Shown: positions 8,947 to 17,698 of the stretch, in pieces
Layout: the number at the start of each line of letters is the position of its first letter
Position numbering within the stretch: position 1 is the stretch's first letter
From: Streptococcus cristatus
GTDB taxonomy: Bacteria; Bacillota; Bacilli; Lactobacillales; Streptococcaceae
Direction of reading: 5' to 3'
Length of the DNA: 64,000 nt
NCBI RefSeq assembly: GCF_003943465.1
Contig: NZ_RJPR01000005.1
Location: 1-64,000 of the forward strand
Position numbers and translations under genes: made by a program
Notes under the pieces: model-generated
Database searches by the model: none
What the model saw: the letters and a program-made list of their open reading frames with translations, nothing else
Told to the model about the DNA's origin: nothing

Positions 8947-11169
8947 TTAATCAATTTTCTCAACATTGAGAAGCAGCGAGCTAGTCAAAACAGACAAAGA
9001 ACTAAGGGCCATAGCAAGACCTGCTAGTTCTGGATTGAGGGTCAATCCCAGTCCTACAAAGACTCCAGCAGCAATTGGAATCCCAAGGATATTGTAGATA
9101 GAGGCCCAGAAGAGATTGAGTAAGATCCTGCGGAAGGTCTTTTGGCTCATGTCAAAGGCGCGCACAACGCCAAGTAAATCATTTTGCGTGAGCACGATGC
9201 CACCGGACTCGATCGCAATATCCGTTCCAGATCCCATAGCGATCCCCACATCCGCGATCGAGAGAGCTGGAGCATCATTGATCCCATCTCCAACAAAGGC
9301 GACCTTGCTAGCTTCTTGCAGTTTTTGGATGGCACTAGCTTTTTCTTGAGGAAGGACATCAGCAATGACGGTGTCAATTCCCACTTGCTTAGCAATAGCT
9401 TGGGCCACCCGTTCATTATCCCCCGTTAACATGACCGTTTTCAAGCCCCGTTCTTTGAGCTTTTTGATCGCTTCTTTTGAGCTGGCCTTCGGAGCATCTT
9501 GAATGGCAATCAAGCCAATCACTTGCCCATCCACAGACAAACTGATCACTGTTTTGGCCTGCTCTTGCAACTCTACCATCCGTTTTTCAAGCTCCGGATC
9601 CATCGCTGTCCCGTCATGAAGTTTGCCATTTCCCAAGGTCACCAACTGCTGGTCGATCTGACCTTGGACCCCTTTTCCTTCAATCGCTTGGAAGTTTTCC
9701 ACAGGGGATAACACCAAACCTTTTTCTTCTGCTTGGGATAACACCGCTTGGGCTAGTGGATGTTCTGAAAAAGTTTCAAGACTAGCAGCCAGTGTCAAGA
9801 CACGCGCTTCATCTCCTACAACATCGGTTACAAGTGGTTGGCCAATGGTAATAGTCCCTGTCTTATCAAACACAACGGTTTGAATCTTTTGCACTTCTTG
9901 AAGAACTGTTCCATTTTTAATCAGAACCCCCATCTTGGCACTACGGCCGGTTCCGACCATCAGGGCTGTTGGGGTTGCTAAACCAAGGGCACAAGGACAG
10001 GCAATAATGAGGACAGAGACTGCATAGAGCATGGCCTCTTGAAGCGACGCGCCCAGAAGCACGGACCAAACCCAGAAAGTCGCAATGGCCAAAATCGTCA
10101 CCACTGGAACAAAGATACCTGAAATCTTATCCGTCAAATCTTGAATAGGAGCACGACTGGATTGGGCCATTTTGACAAAGTCCACAATTTGAGATAAGAG
10201 GGTCTCACTACCGACTTTTTCAGCCTTAAAGAGAATGGTCCCATTGCTGTTGATAGTGGAGCCGATAACTGCATCACCAACTGATTTTTCCACAGGCAAG
10301 CTTTCACCTGTCACCATCGACTCATCAATGGTCGTACTTCCTTCTACAATCGTCCCATCAACCGCGATCTTTTCCCCAGGACGGACCCGAATCAAGTCAG
10401 CAATTTGGATATCTTCTGCCGCCACCTCGACATAGTTCCCATCACGGAGAACTTGAGCCGTTTTTGCCTGCAAATCCAACAACTTTTCCACAGCCTCGGA
10501 GGCATTGTTACGCATCCGTTCTTCAAAGATTTGCCCTAAGAGGATAAAGAAGATGATAAAACCCGCAGCCTCAAAGTATACTGGCTGACCAGTAAAAAGG
10601 GCAAATACACTATAGACATAGGCTACCAGGGTTCCAAGAGCTACCAAGGTATCCATATTGGAATGGTGCTTCTTAAATGAGGCCCAGGCACTCTTGATAA
10701 AAGGAACTCCTGCTACCAACATGATCGGCGTTGTCGCTAGAAAAGTCCCCCAGCGACTGACTGGATGGGATACAAATCCTGCCATCATCCCGATCATCAA
10801 GATCAATAAGGGAAGAGTAAAGATACTAGTAATCCAAAAGCGACCCAGTAAACTTAAGACACGACGGCGTTTTTCCACAACCGTGTAAGAACCCTTTTGC
10901 ATCTTCATTCCACATGAAAACTCGAAGTCCCCTGTTTCTGTCGGGGTAAAGGATATCACCTTATCCACACCGACTTCCAAAGGCTCTAAAATCCCCTGAT
11001 CTTCAAACAGAATTTCCTTGTAACAGCCGGAAGGATTGACCCGATGGAAGGTGATTTCAGCAGGGATCCCTTTTTGAAGTTGAAATTCCTTTGGACTATA
11101 GCCTTTTTCTGCTGTAATACGGATCTTTTGCACTCCGTTTTCCACAACTGCTTTTTGTTTTTCTACCAT
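8947..11169 (-). CDS. copA: Copper-exporting P1B-type ATPase with N-terminal cupredoxin-like domain
   Basis: CopA pumps Cu(I) out of the cytoplasm. The 740 residues begin with a cupredoxin-like domain (about 1-95) ending in the metal-binding motif [10 protein letters not shown], in place of the usual HMA domain. Eight membrane helices follow, with the transport motif [11 protein letters not shown]. The cytoplasmic domains carry TGES, the phosphorylated aspartate in DKTGTIT, SEHPLA and GDGINDAP. Start ATG 11169 is preceded by AAAGGAGTAGG; an upstream in-frame start at 11190 would overlap cupA. Third gene of copY-cupA-copA. The cupredoxin-fused form is known from Streptococcus pneumoniae. Confidence 0.95.
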   Translation of the reverse strand: MVEKQKAVVENGVQKIRITAEKGYSPKEFQLQKGIPAEITFHRVNPSGCYKEILFEDQGILEPLEVGVDKVISFTPTETGDFEFSCGMKMQKGSYTVVEKRRRVLSLLGRFWITSIFTLPLLILMIGMMAGFVSHPVSRWGTFLATTPIMLVAGVPFIKSAWASFKKHHSNMDTLVALGTLVAYVYSVFALFTGQPVYFEAAGFIIFFILLGQIFEERMRNNASEAVEKLLDLQAKTAQVLRDGNYVEVAAEDIQIADLIRVRPGEKIAVDGTIVEGSTTIDESMVTGESLPVEKSVGDAVIGSTINSNGTILFKAEKVGSETLLSQIVDFVKMAQSSRAPIQDLTDKISGIFVPVVTILAIATFWVWSVLLGASLQEAMLYAVSVLIIACPCALGLATPTALMVGTGRSAKMGVLIKNGTVLQEVQKIQTVVFDKTGTITIGQPLVTDVVGDEARVLTLAASLETFSEHPLAQAVLSQAEEKGLVLSPVENFQAIEGKGVQGQIDQQLVTLGNGKLHDGTAMDPELEKRMVELQEQAKTVISLSVDGQVIGLIAIQDAPKASSKEAIKKLKERGLKTVMLTGDNERVAQAIAKQVGIDTVIADVLPQEKASAIQKLQEASKVAFVGDGINDAPALSIADVGIAMGSGTDIAIESGGIVLTQNDLLGVVRAFDMSQKTFRRILLNLFWASIYNILGIPIAAGVFVGLGLTLNPELAGLAMALSSLSVLTSSLLLNVEKID

Positions 11170-11179
11170 ACCTACTCCT

Positions 11180-11551
11180 TTATTCCACAATCATGTGACC
11201 ATGCATCATGTTCATTCCACATGAATACCCATATTCGCCCGCTTTTTCTGGCGTAATTTCAATGATATGTTTTTCACCTAAAGGCAAATCTTCATGAACG
11301 CCAAAATCTGGAAAGATCACTTGAGCCAGACATGAAGATGGATCCTTGCGATGAAAGATGATCCGGGCTGGAACATTCTTTTTCAGGACAATGGTTTCAG
11401 GCGAATAGCCCCCCATGACTTCGACTTCAATTTCTTGATAACCTGATTTCTGACGAGCGTGGCCGCTTACCTTTTCATGCTCTGCAAAGAACCACCAAGC
11501 AATAAAAGCAACCACAAGTAAACAAACAATACTAATCAACAATCCAAACAT
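11180..11551 (-). CDS. cupA: Membrane-anchored cupredoxin copper chaperone CupA
   Basis: This 123-residue protein has one N-terminal membrane helix ([20 protein letters not shown]) and an extracytoplasmic or membrane-facing cupredoxin domain. The copper ligands are in the C-terminal [10 protein letters not shown], preceded by DPSSC. In S. pneumoniae CupA binds Cu(I) and passes it to CopA; its domain is a paralogue of the CopA N-terminus, and the same relation is visible here (GYSPET/GYSPKE, SCGM-M). It lies 10 bases upstream of copA and 18 bases downstream of copY. Confidence 0.92.
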   Translation of the reverse strand: MFGLLISIVCLLVVAFIAWWFFAEHEKVSGHARQKSGYQEIEVEVMGGYSPETIVLKKNVPARIIFHRKDPSSCLAQVIFPDFGVHEDLPLGEKHIIEITPEKAGEYGYSCGMNMMHGHMIVE

Positions 11552-11569
11552 GGAATTTCCTTCTTTCTA

Positions 11570-11965
11570 TTACATACAATTGCAAGGGACTGTTTCGACA
11601 GCCTCTGCTTTCTTTTCTTCCAGGACCTGCTGCAGCTGATTAAGATCTGCAAGCGTAAAGTCACTCGCCTGAATCAAGTTTTCAAGCACCTGGACAATCC
11701 TTTTGGAGCAAACCTTGTCTTTCACATCCTCAACGACCAAGTCTAAACTCTGGTCCTGCTTCAACAAAGCCGAGTAAACAAAGGCTTTGCCTGATTTTTC
11801 TCTAGTCAAACATCCTTTCTCCACCAAGCGGGTCAAGAGAGTCTTGATCGTCGACTTCGACCAGTCAAAGCGCTCGGACAAGACTGCGATCAAATCCGTG
11901 CTGGTCTGCTTGCCTTCCATCCAGATAATCTTCATGATGCGCCATTCCGCATTGGAAATTTGCAT
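11570..11965 (-). CDS. copY: CopY copper-responsive repressor
   Basis: CopY is a BlaI/MecI-type winged-helix repressor that leaves the cop operator when Cu(I) replaces zinc. The N-terminal DNA-binding domain (about 1-75) has the family segments WRIMKIIWMEGKQTS and STIKTLLTRLVEKGCL; the rest is a dimerisation helix. Family members usually end in two CxC pairs (CxCx4CxC); here only one is visible, at the very end (PCNCM), with a single cysteine earlier (VCSKR). Metal sensing may therefore differ. ATG 11965 follows AGGAGAGG. Two CopY boxes lie upstream. Confidence 0.92.
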   Translation of the reverse strand: MQISNAEWRIMKIIWMEGKQTSTDLIAVLSERFDWSKSTIKTLLTRLVEKGCLTREKSGKAFVYSALLKQDQSLDLVVEDVKDKVCSKRIVQVLENLIQASDFTLADLNQLQQVLEEKKAEAVETVPCNCM

Positions 11966-11984
11966 GACCTCTCCTTTCTAAATC

Positions 11985-12037
11985 TACATTTGTAAACCTT
12001 ATGATGTTATTCTACTCCTAAGATTTACATTTGTCAA
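11985..12037 (-). promoter_or_regulatory. copYAB promoter with two CopY operator boxes
   Basis: Read on the minus strand: TTGACA (12032-12037), 17 bases, TAGAAT (12009-12014). Two boxes of the form TACAnnTGTA lie at 11985-11994 (perfect, TACATTTGTA) and 12026-12035 (TACATTTGTC). The first overlaps the transcript start region and the second overlaps the -35 element, so a bound repressor would block polymerase on both sides. Confidence 0.9.
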
Positions 12038-12048
12038 CCAAAAGTTTA

Positions 12049-12078
12049 AAAAAAAACAAATCTTCCTTTGAAGATTTG
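12049..12078 (-). terminator. Terminator after the SGNH hydrolase gene
   Basis: caaatcttc pairs with gaagatttg (12057-12078) and is followed on the minus strand by a long T-run (12049-12056). It insulates the cop promoter from readthrough. Confidence 0.75.
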
Positions 12079-12113
12079 TCTGGTTGGGCTTTTTTCACTC
12101 CCTATTTTTATCT

Positions 12114-12746
12114 CTATAACGTTTCCTGCAGAGCTTGGGCTAGGATGCGATACCCGGCCACACTTAGATGGAGGCCATCTGTCGTATAGGCTTCTGCTAA
12201 CTGCCCCACTTCATCCAATAAAGACGAATACACATCGACATAGCTGACCTGGTAGTAGGCTTGGGCCAATTCTTGGTAGGCACGATTGAGGGCTTGGATT
12301 TTCTCGTTCGTCCGGATATAAACCGTTCCTTTGTACTGCTCCTGCTCATTCACAGGCAGGACGGACAGCAACTGGATCTGAGCCAGAGGATAGTCGCGGG
12401 AAATCTCCTGAATAACCGCTTCCAGATTAGCCAGTGTTTCAGTCTGAGGCATCTCCTTACCAATGTCGTTGGTTCCAATCAGGAGAAAGACCTTGTCCAG
12501 AGCCTGCCCAAAAAGATGGGCATCCAAGTTTTCTAAAAGCAAATCAGTCTTGTAGCCACGAATGCCACGATTGACCAAGGTTTTAGGGCTTTGCAATAGC
12601 TCATGCAGCGGGAAATATTCCACAATCGAATCACCGATAAAAATAATCGCTGGCTCTTTTACCGCAAGCTGATTCAGATCCCGATAATTTTTCTGGATCT
12701 TTGCCTGCTCATTTAAAAGCCACTGTTCTAATAATTGAACTGCCAT
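12114..12746 (-). CDS. SGNH/GDSL-family esterase or lipase
   Basis: This 210-residue cytoplasmic-looking hydrolase has no signal peptide. SGNH blocks are clear: block I FIGDSIVEYF with the catalytic serine near residue 39, block II glycine in NRGIRGYKT, block III asparagine in LIGTNDIG, and block V DGLHLS with the catalytic aspartate and histidine near residue 190. Length and motifs match the bacterial platelet-activating-factor acetylhydrolase-like group. Substrate unknown. It directly follows the Cof-type phosphatase gene (stop TAA touching ATG), so the two are co-transcribed. Confidence 0.88.
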   Translation of the reverse strand: MAVQLLEQWLLNEQAKIQKNYRDLNQLAVKEPAIIFIGDSIVEYFPLHELLQSPKTLVNRGIRGYKTDLLLENLDAHLFGQALDKVFLLIGTNDIGKEMPQTETLANLEAVIQEISRDYPLAQIQLLSVLPVNEQEQYKGTVYIRTNEKIQALNRAYQELAQAYYQVSYVDVYSSLLDEVGQLAEAYTTDGLHLSVAGYRILAQALQETL

Positions 12747-13574
12747 TTAGACTCCTTTCTCTAAGTATTGCTCAATCACCTGTAAAACGCCGGACTCTGC
12801 ATTGGCTGGTGCCAAGCGACTGGCAATGCGCTTAATCTTCTCGTCCCCATTTTCCATAGCATAGGAAAAATCCGCTAGTTCCAGCATTTCCAAGTCATTT
12901 TCGCTGTCGCCAAAAGCCATGATTTCCTTGCTTTTGATTTGCCACCGATCCATGAGCTGACGAAGCCCCCAAGCCTTGTGAAGACCTTCTTGGATAATGT
13001 CAATCGCGCCATAACCGCTGGTCACGGCACTCAATCTTCCAGCAAATGCTGTATTGATCTGCTGCGTAATCTCTGCCGCTTGCGCTTCATCTACCATAAT
13101 GCTCATCTTCAACACTTCTTCCAACGGATGATCTTGCAGATTGGGCACGAAATTCATTCGTTTGTAGAAATGAACCGCCATTTCTTCTGTCATAATCTTG
13201 CTAATCATCGGAAAATCCGTACCGTCCTGAACAAAGCCGCCTTTAGTGGAAGTAACCACCAGATGCACCTCTCGTTCTTGACCCTGAAAATAAGCCAGCG
13301 TGTCCGCAATTAAATCAGGCTGCCAGAAAGTGCCCAGCAACATTTCATTCTTTTCAAAGATTCTAGCGCCGTTGGCGACGATCAGGGTCATACGCTCTGT
13401 CAAATCGCCCAACAATAAGCGCATTCGTTGGATTTCATTGCCCGTCGCAATGACAAACTTGATGTCCCGCTCCTCCAGCTGGTCTAAAACTGCTGTCAGG
13501 CGTGGCAAATCCAGCTCTCCTCGCGAGTCCAAAAGGGTGCCGTCCATATCCGTAGCGATCATTTTAATCGGCAT
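12747..13574 (-). CDS. Cof-type HAD hydrolase (sugar-phosphate phosphatase family)
   Basis: This 275-residue HAD-superfamily IIB enzyme starts KMIATDMDGTLLDS, with the nucleophile and acid/base aspartates of motif I (residues 9 and 11). Motif II is VIATGNE, and motifs III/IV are in MAFGDSENDLEMLELA near residue 215, with the Cof cap domain between. Such enzymes dephosphorylate sugar phosphates, FMN or pyridoxal phosphate; the substrate cannot be told. First gene of a short unit with the SGNH hydrolase. The start has AGGTGG upstream. Confidence 0.9.
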   Translation of the reverse strand: MPIKMIATDMDGTLLDSRGELDLPRLTAVLDQLEERDIKFVIATGNEIQRMRLLLGDLTERMTLIVANGARIFEKNEMLLGTFWQPDLIADTLAYFQGQEREVHLVVTSTKGGFVQDGTDFPMISKIMTEEMAVHFYKRMNFVPNLQDHPLEEVLKMSIMVDEAQAAEITQQINTAFAGRLSAVTSGYGAIDIIQEGLHKAWGLRQLMDRWQIKSKEIMAFGDSENDLEMLELADFSYAMENGDEKIKRIASRLAPANAESGVLQVIEQYLEKGV

Positions 13575-13589
13575 CTTTCCACCTCATTT

Positions 13590-14666
13590 CTATAATCTCA
13601 GATATTTATTTTTCACTTTATTCCATAAATATTTGAGATAAGCTTGTCCTTTTAACTTTTCGGCTAATGATTTTTCAAAATCTTTTACTTGGGCATCAAC
13701 TTGACTTTTAACGCTTTTCCCCGCAATCGCATAGCAACCCTTAGCCGTATGGTAACCATCCGATCCTCGATTATTCTGAGGGGCTTTGAAGGCTTGCCCG
13801 CCATTTCGGATCGCCAGCCTGCGAAACTGGGGATCCCACTGGGCTGGACTTTTGACATCGTAGTAATAATGGGAACTATGATTGAACAGCGAGGGTTTCT
13901 CCCCGTAATTAAAACTAGCTCCATTGACTAGCCCATTTTGACTGCTCTTTTCTGGATCTAGGATATTGAGAAATCGCCCTTCCCTATCCAGAATAAACTC
14001 GGTATGGAAACGATGGAGAATCTTGATATTGGCCTGATAGGGCTGATGGTCTGGGTAGATCACCTTGTCCTTATTGACAAAGGCTTTATTGTGCAGCCGC
14101 GAAGATTCCCAGAGCTGGCAGTCTAGGTCAGGATGCGCCTGAAAATAGGCTAGGAGAGCCTGGCCATCTGTCATCCCCGACTTACGGAAATGCTGTCTGA
14201 CCCATTGGGCCTGCTGACTGGAAATGATGTAGCGAAACTGGTGCAACTGACCTTTTAACCTTTGATTGCCACTGTCTGCAATAAAGTCTGCTGGAGAAAA
14301 AGCCTGCCGAATCGTTTGAGAAAACTGGTGCCAAAAGGGAGCGTGTGGCGATAAGTTCGGATGCATGCGCGAGAGCAGTTTGGTGATTTCTGCTGCTTCC
14401 CCACTCAGTTCGTCAGGCATGTCCATATAGAGCATAGCTAGCTCTAACAATTTCTCAGCTTGCTGGGGATGGGCTGCTCGGCATTCAAAAGACCATAACT
14501 TCTGAAAGAGGGGACTGCCAAATAGGAAGGCCTCCTCAAAAAGACTCTGGCGGGCTGATTCATACGATAATGACGCCATTTCTGTCAGAAAAACTTTGTC
14601 AAGAGCAGCTTGAGACCAGCCGAGCGCTTGTAATTCTAGGCAGTATTGCTTGATTTCTACTTTCAT
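13590..14666 (-). CDS. DUF3114-type protein of unknown function
   Basis: I recognise this as the large streptococcal family with a DUF3114 region. It has about 358 residues, no signal peptide and no membrane segment. The N-terminal half is helical (LEL, QAEKLLELAML); the C-terminal half is richer in strands, aromatics and glycines (HFHTEFILDREGRFLNIL, SSHYYYDVKSPAQWDPQF, RGSDGYHTAKGCYAIAGKS). No catalytic motif is recognised. Three clustered ATGs (14678, 14672, 14666) compete and none has a strong ribosome-binding site; I use the last. It lies 15 bases upstream of the Cof phosphatase gene and may share its transcript. Confidence 0.65.
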   Translation of the reverse strand: MKVEIKQYCLELQALGWSQAALDKVFLTEMASLSYESARQSLFEEAFLFGSPLFQKLWSFECRAAHPQQAEKLLELAMLYMDMPDELSGEAAEITKLLSRMHPNLSPHAPFWHQFSQTIRQAFSPADFIADSGNQRLKGQLHQFRYIISSQQAQWVRQHFRKSGMTDGQALLAYFQAHPDLDCQLWESSRLHNKAFVNKDKVIYPDHQPYQANIKILHRFHTEFILDREGRFLNILDPEKSSQNGLVNGASFNYGEKPSLFNHSSHYYYDVKSPAQWDPQFRRLAIRNGGQAFKAPQNNRGSDGYHTAKGCYAIAGKSVKSQVDAQVKDFEKSLAEKLKGQAYLKYLWNKVKNKYLRL

Positions 14667-14817
14667 CACCATCCACATCCATCATATGAAATTTCTTCAG
14701 CACCCTTCAAGGCTTCGCTAACAGGCTCATGCAGCCTTCGATACCTCTCCTATTTACCTCTAAATATGCCAAAATTTCAGCTAAAAGTCAACGTACAATG
14801 GAACTTTCGGCCTCAAA

Positions 14818-14847
14818 TTGTATTCTTCCAGCATTTTTTGCTATACT
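14818..14847 (+). promoter_or_regulatory. Promoter of the ScaR-type repressor gene
   Basis: TTGTAT at 14818-14823 and TATACT at 14842-14847, 18 bases apart, about 30 bases before the ATG. Confidence 0.5.
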
Positions 14848-14875
14848 AGTCTTAGGAAAACAACGAGGACAAAAG

Positions 14876-15523
14876 ATGACGCCAAATAAAGAAGACTATT
14901 TAAAATGTATTTACGAGATTGGCACACGCCAGGGAAAAATCACCAATAAAGAAATCGCCCAGCACATGCAGGTTTCTCCGCCGGCCGTGACGGAGATGAT
15001 GAAGAAAATGCTGGCTGAAGAACTCCTAATCAAGGACAAAAAGGCGGGCTATCTGCTGACTAACCTAGGCCTGCAGCTGGTCTCTGACCTCTACCGCAAG
15101 CACCGATTGATTGAGGTGTTCTTGGTTCAAAAGCTAGGCTACACCACAGACGAAATTCATCAGGAAGCCGAAATTCTGGAACATACCGTTTCTGAACGCT
15201 TTGTCGCAGGCTTGGAAAAAATGCTAGATTTCCCAGAGACCTGCCCACATGGTGGCACAATCCCAGCCAAACACCAGCTGCTGAAAGAAAAATACCATCA
15301 AACTTTAGCCTCCGCTCAGGAGCCTGGTGGCTACCTCATCCGCCGTGTCCACGACGACTTTGAGCTTTTGGCTTATCTGGAAAAACACAATCTGAACATA
15401 GACCAAGAAATCAATTTCCTCCAGTATGACGACTACAGCCAGCTTTATCAACTAGAAGTGGACGGCCGAGCAATCCAAGTTAGCCCTATGATTGCCCAGC
15501 AGATTTATGTGGAAAAACTATAA
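14876..15523 (+). CDS. scaR: DtxR/MntR-family manganese-dependent repressor (ScaR/SloR/PsaR type)
   Basis: This 215-residue regulator has an N-terminal winged helix (MTPNKEDYLKCIYEI, ITNKEIAQHMQVSPPAVTEM near residues 23-42), a metal-binding and dimerisation domain (EAEILEHTVSERF, CPHGGTIP near 125), and a C-terminal FeoA/SH3-like domain. In oral streptococci the orthologue represses the Mn transporter operon; no transporter lies here, so it acts elsewhere. I start at ATG 14876 (GAGGA upstream); a longer frame from 14729 adds 49 residues unlike the family. Own promoter and terminator. Confidence 0.9.
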   Translation: MTPNKEDYLKCIYEIGTRQGKITNKEIAQHMQVSPPAVTEMMKKMLAEELLIKDKKAGYLLTNLGLQLVSDLYRKHRLIEVFLVQKLGYTTDEIHQEAEILEHTVSERFVAGLEKMLDFPETCPHGGTIPAKHQLLKEKYHQTLASAQEPGGYLIRRVHDDFELLAYLEKHNLNIDQEINFLQYDDYSQLYQLEVDGRAIQVSPMIAQQIYVEKL

Positions 15524-15527
15524 ACAG

Positions 15528-15566
15528 AACCCAGTTCAGGCTTTTTAGTCTAAACTGGGTTTTTTA
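15528..15566 (+). terminator. Terminator of the ScaR-type gene
   Basis: aacccagtt pairs with aactgggtt, followed by tttttatt. The next promoter (15567) begins at its very end. Confidence 0.75.
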
Positions 15567-15606
15567 TTGACAAAAATAAGATGTCAGGATATAATAAGTG
15601 TACTTA
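15567..15606 (+). promoter_or_regulatory. Promoter and candidate operator of the MarR-EVE operon
   Basis: TTGACA (15567-15572), 17 bases, TATAAT (15590-15595): a consensus promoter. The near-palindrome TAAGTGTACTTA (15595-15606) sits just after the -10 box, a likely site for autoregulation by the MarR protein. Confidence 0.8.
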
Positions 15607-15629
15607 CAAAATATCTAGAGGGAAAGCTA

Positions 15630-16091
15630 ATGGAAACATCGCAGTTTAACTCCATCTACAAGGATGAATATAAAAAATCAACCGGTCTGCTCTTTATCCG
15701 CGCCTACCACAAGTGGCATGGGCTGATTAAAAATGAGCTGAAAACCATTGATTTAACCCATCCTCAGTTTGTCGTTCTGACCACTCTTGCAGCGCTTCTG
15801 CGTCAGCAAGAATGGGTGAATCAGACCGATATTGCCCGATTTTCTGACATGGATGTCATGACCGTATCCCAAATCATCCGCCTCTTGGTCAAGAAAAGGT
15901 TGATCATGCGGGAAGTCCATCCCAAGGACAGCCGTGCCAACATCATACTCCTAACGGATATGGGGCTGCAAAAGGTCAACCAAGCTCTTCCTCTAGTAGA
16001 AAGCATTGATCAGGCATTCTTTGGAAAATTAGAAAATAAAACGGAAGTATTCAATCAACTTTTAATCAAACTGGAGGCAGAAAATGACTAG
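15630..16091 (+). CDS. MarR-family transcriptional regulator
   Basis: This 153-residue regulator has the MarR winged-helix fold: helices around FVVLTTLAALLRQQEWVNQTDIARFS, recognition helix MDVMTVSQIIRLLVKK, and the wing with the family signature HPKDSRANIILLTDMG (conserved D-R). ATG 15630 has GAGGGA upstream; the open frame extends up to 15567 over the promoter and is not coding there. It overlaps the EVE-domain gene by eight bases, so the two are co-translated. The ligand is unknown. Confidence 0.88.
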   Translation: METSQFNSIYKDEYKKSTGLLFIRAYHKWHGLIKNELKTIDLTHPQFVVLTTLAALLRQQEWVNQTDIARFSDMDVMTVSQIIRLLVKKRLIMREVHPKDSRANIILLTDMGLQKVNQALPLVESIDQAFFGKLENKTEVFNQLLIKLEAEND

Positions 16092-16494
16092 ATTTTGGAT
16101 TGGTGTCGTATCAAAAGAACACGTCCTAAGAGGTGTAGAGGGAGGCTTTTGCCAAGTCTGCCATGGAAAGAAAGCACCGCTGAACCGAATGAAAAAAGGA
16201 GATTACCTTTTGTACTACAGCCCCAAGTATCAGCTGAATGGTCAGGAAAAGCTGCAGGCCTTTACAGCAGTTGGCAAAATTCTAGATGACACAGCCTATC
16301 AAGTAGAAATGTTTGAAGATTTCTTCCCTTTTCGACGTGACGTCAGCTACTATCAGCCTGTCAAAGACTGCCCCATCGAGCAAGTACGGCCACATCCCGA
16401 ATGGCGTCAATACGCTTCCCAACTGCGCTATGGACATTTTGAAGTTTCGAAAGAATTTTTTCTCTATGTCTTTGAACAGATGAAGGGAGAATAG
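16084..16494 (+). CDS. EVE-domain (PUA-like) protein
   Basis: This 136-residue protein is a single EVE domain: RFWIGVVSKEHVLRGVEGGF at the start, then LNRMKKGDYLLYYSP and FTAVGKILD, as in the family. EVE domains form an aromatic cage that in several proteins binds modified bases in DNA or RNA; the small stand-alone forms are of unclear role. It is co-expressed with a MarR regulator (overlap 16084-16091). A terminator follows directly. Confidence 0.82.
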   Translation: MTRFWIGVVSKEHVLRGVEGGFCQVCHGKKAPLNRMKKGDYLLYYSPKYQLNGQEKLQAFTAVGKILDDTAYQVEMFEDFFPFRRDVSYYQPVKDCPIEQVRPHPEWRQYASQLRYGHFEVSKEFFLYVFEQMKGE

Positions 16495-16524
16495 GAGGCT
16501 GGGACATCCCGACCTCCTATTTTT
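16493..16524 (+). terminator. GGGAC-type terminator
   Basis: aggaggctggga pairs with tcccgacctcct, followed by atttttcg. Same stem family as 332-357 and 38928-38955. Confidence 0.7.
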
Positions 16525-16765
16525 CGTATCCGATATCATATGCTCTATAATTGTTTTAGCAGGAATTATGGAGTCTTTTCAATGAAAAAATCTTATCTAC
16601 CTTACTGAAAAGTATAAATTAAATCAATAGAAAGATGTATAGAAAATAACCAAATCACATCACAAACCTCCTAGAAAGACCAAGGCTTTTCTGATCAAAA
16701 TAATACTCTAGACACTTCCACTTCATCAAGTTTTTTAAAAGAAAGAAAAGATCCCATTTACCCCC

Positions 16766-16794
16766 TTGCAAACCTTTTCACTTTTTGCTAGAAT
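16766..16794 (+). promoter_or_regulatory. Promoter of the nucleotidyltransferase gene
   Basis: TTGCAA (16766-16771), 17 bases, TAGAAT (16789-16794) with a TG one base before the -10. The rest of 16525-16765 shows no gene. Confidence 0.65.
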
Positions 16795-16822
16795 GATGTC
16801 AAAAAATTAAGAAGGACAAATT

Positions 16823-17614
16823 ATGCCACAAAATCTCTTTAAAGAATTGGCTCAACTGGAGCAAGTGGAAGCTCTGGCTCTAGGAGGCTCACGAGCCGGC
16901 CAACATTTTGACCAAGATTCAGACTATGATGTCTATGTCTACCTGAGCGCTCCTCTCGCGCCAGCCATCCGCCAGGAAATCCTCAGCAAGTACTGCTCCT
17001 ATATGGAAATTGGCAATCAATTTTGGGAACTGGAAGACGACTGCGTCCTCAATAATGGTATCGAGATTGAGCTGATTTACCGCTCGCTGGATGACTTTGA
17101 CCAAGACCTGCAGACTGTCGTTTTAGAGCATCAAGCCCAGAATTCTTACACTACCTGTATGTGGTACAATCTGGTTCACAGCAAGATTCTCTACGATCGA
17201 GACGGCCGCTATGCTGCTCTCCAGAGCAAGTACAGCCTGCCCTAGCCAGCTGAGCTGAAAAAGAATATCATCAGTAAGCAGCTCCTACTTCTTGACCAAG
17301 CTATGCCAGCTTTTTCAAGGCAGATTAAAAAAGCCCTCAAACGCCAAGATCTGCTCAGCATCAATCACCGCAGCAGCGAGTTTTTCGCCTCTTACTTTGA
17401 TGCCCTCTTTGCCCTCAATGAGCAGCTCCATCCAGGCGAAAAGCGCATGCTCCAGTATGCCAAAGAAAATTGCTCCCGCCTGCCTCGGGATTTTGAGACT
17501 AATGTCCAAGACTACTTCCAACATCTCTACCAGCCAGACCAGCAACAGAAAGCGGTCCTAGCCTTGGACAGCCTACTAGACAATCTTAAGCAATTGATTG
17601 AAGCATCCATCTAG
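16823..17614 (+). pseudogene. Nucleotidyltransferase (DUF4037-like) interrupted by an in-frame TAG
   Basis: The first 140 codons encode a nucleotidyltransferase fold: ALALGGSRAGQHFDQDSDYDVYVYL has the GGSR...D-D metal-binding signature and IEIELIYRS supplies the third acidic residue. A TAG at 17243-17245 ends this frame. The same frame then stays open, without a shift, through PAELKKNIISKQLLLLDQ to LDNLKQLIEASI and TAA 17614. Joined, the product has about 263 residues, a normal size for kanamycin-nucleotidyltransferase-like proteins of this type. A single-base nonsense change (or sequencing error) is the simplest reading. An internal ATG at 17303 could in principle restart. The catalytic half is intact. 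Confidence 0.8.
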
Positions 17615-17627
17615 AATTTCAACAGAT

Positions 17628-17672
17628 AAAAAGCTCATGAAGCCAGCTTTTCAGCTGGTTCATGAGCTTTTT
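17628..17672. terminator. Bidirectional terminator
   Basis: aaaaagctcatga pairs with tcatgagcttttt around agccagctttt/agctggt. It separates the nucleotidyltransferase from the convergent protease gene. Confidence 0.8.
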
Positions 17673-17698
17673 ACTATTTTCGTCAAGTAAGTTGAGGC

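Noticed and set aside
8947..11169. CopA N-terminal extension as a separate upstream gene
   Set aside because: The cupredoxin-like part is in frame with the ATPase and the same fusion is known in pneumococcus.
11787..11981. Plus-strand ORF opposite copY
   Set aside because: Antisense shadow covering the copY coding region and its ribosome-binding site.
16525..16765. Short peptide genes (such as MKKSYLPY near 16581)
   Set aside because: Too short and without ribosome-binding sites; treated as non-coding.
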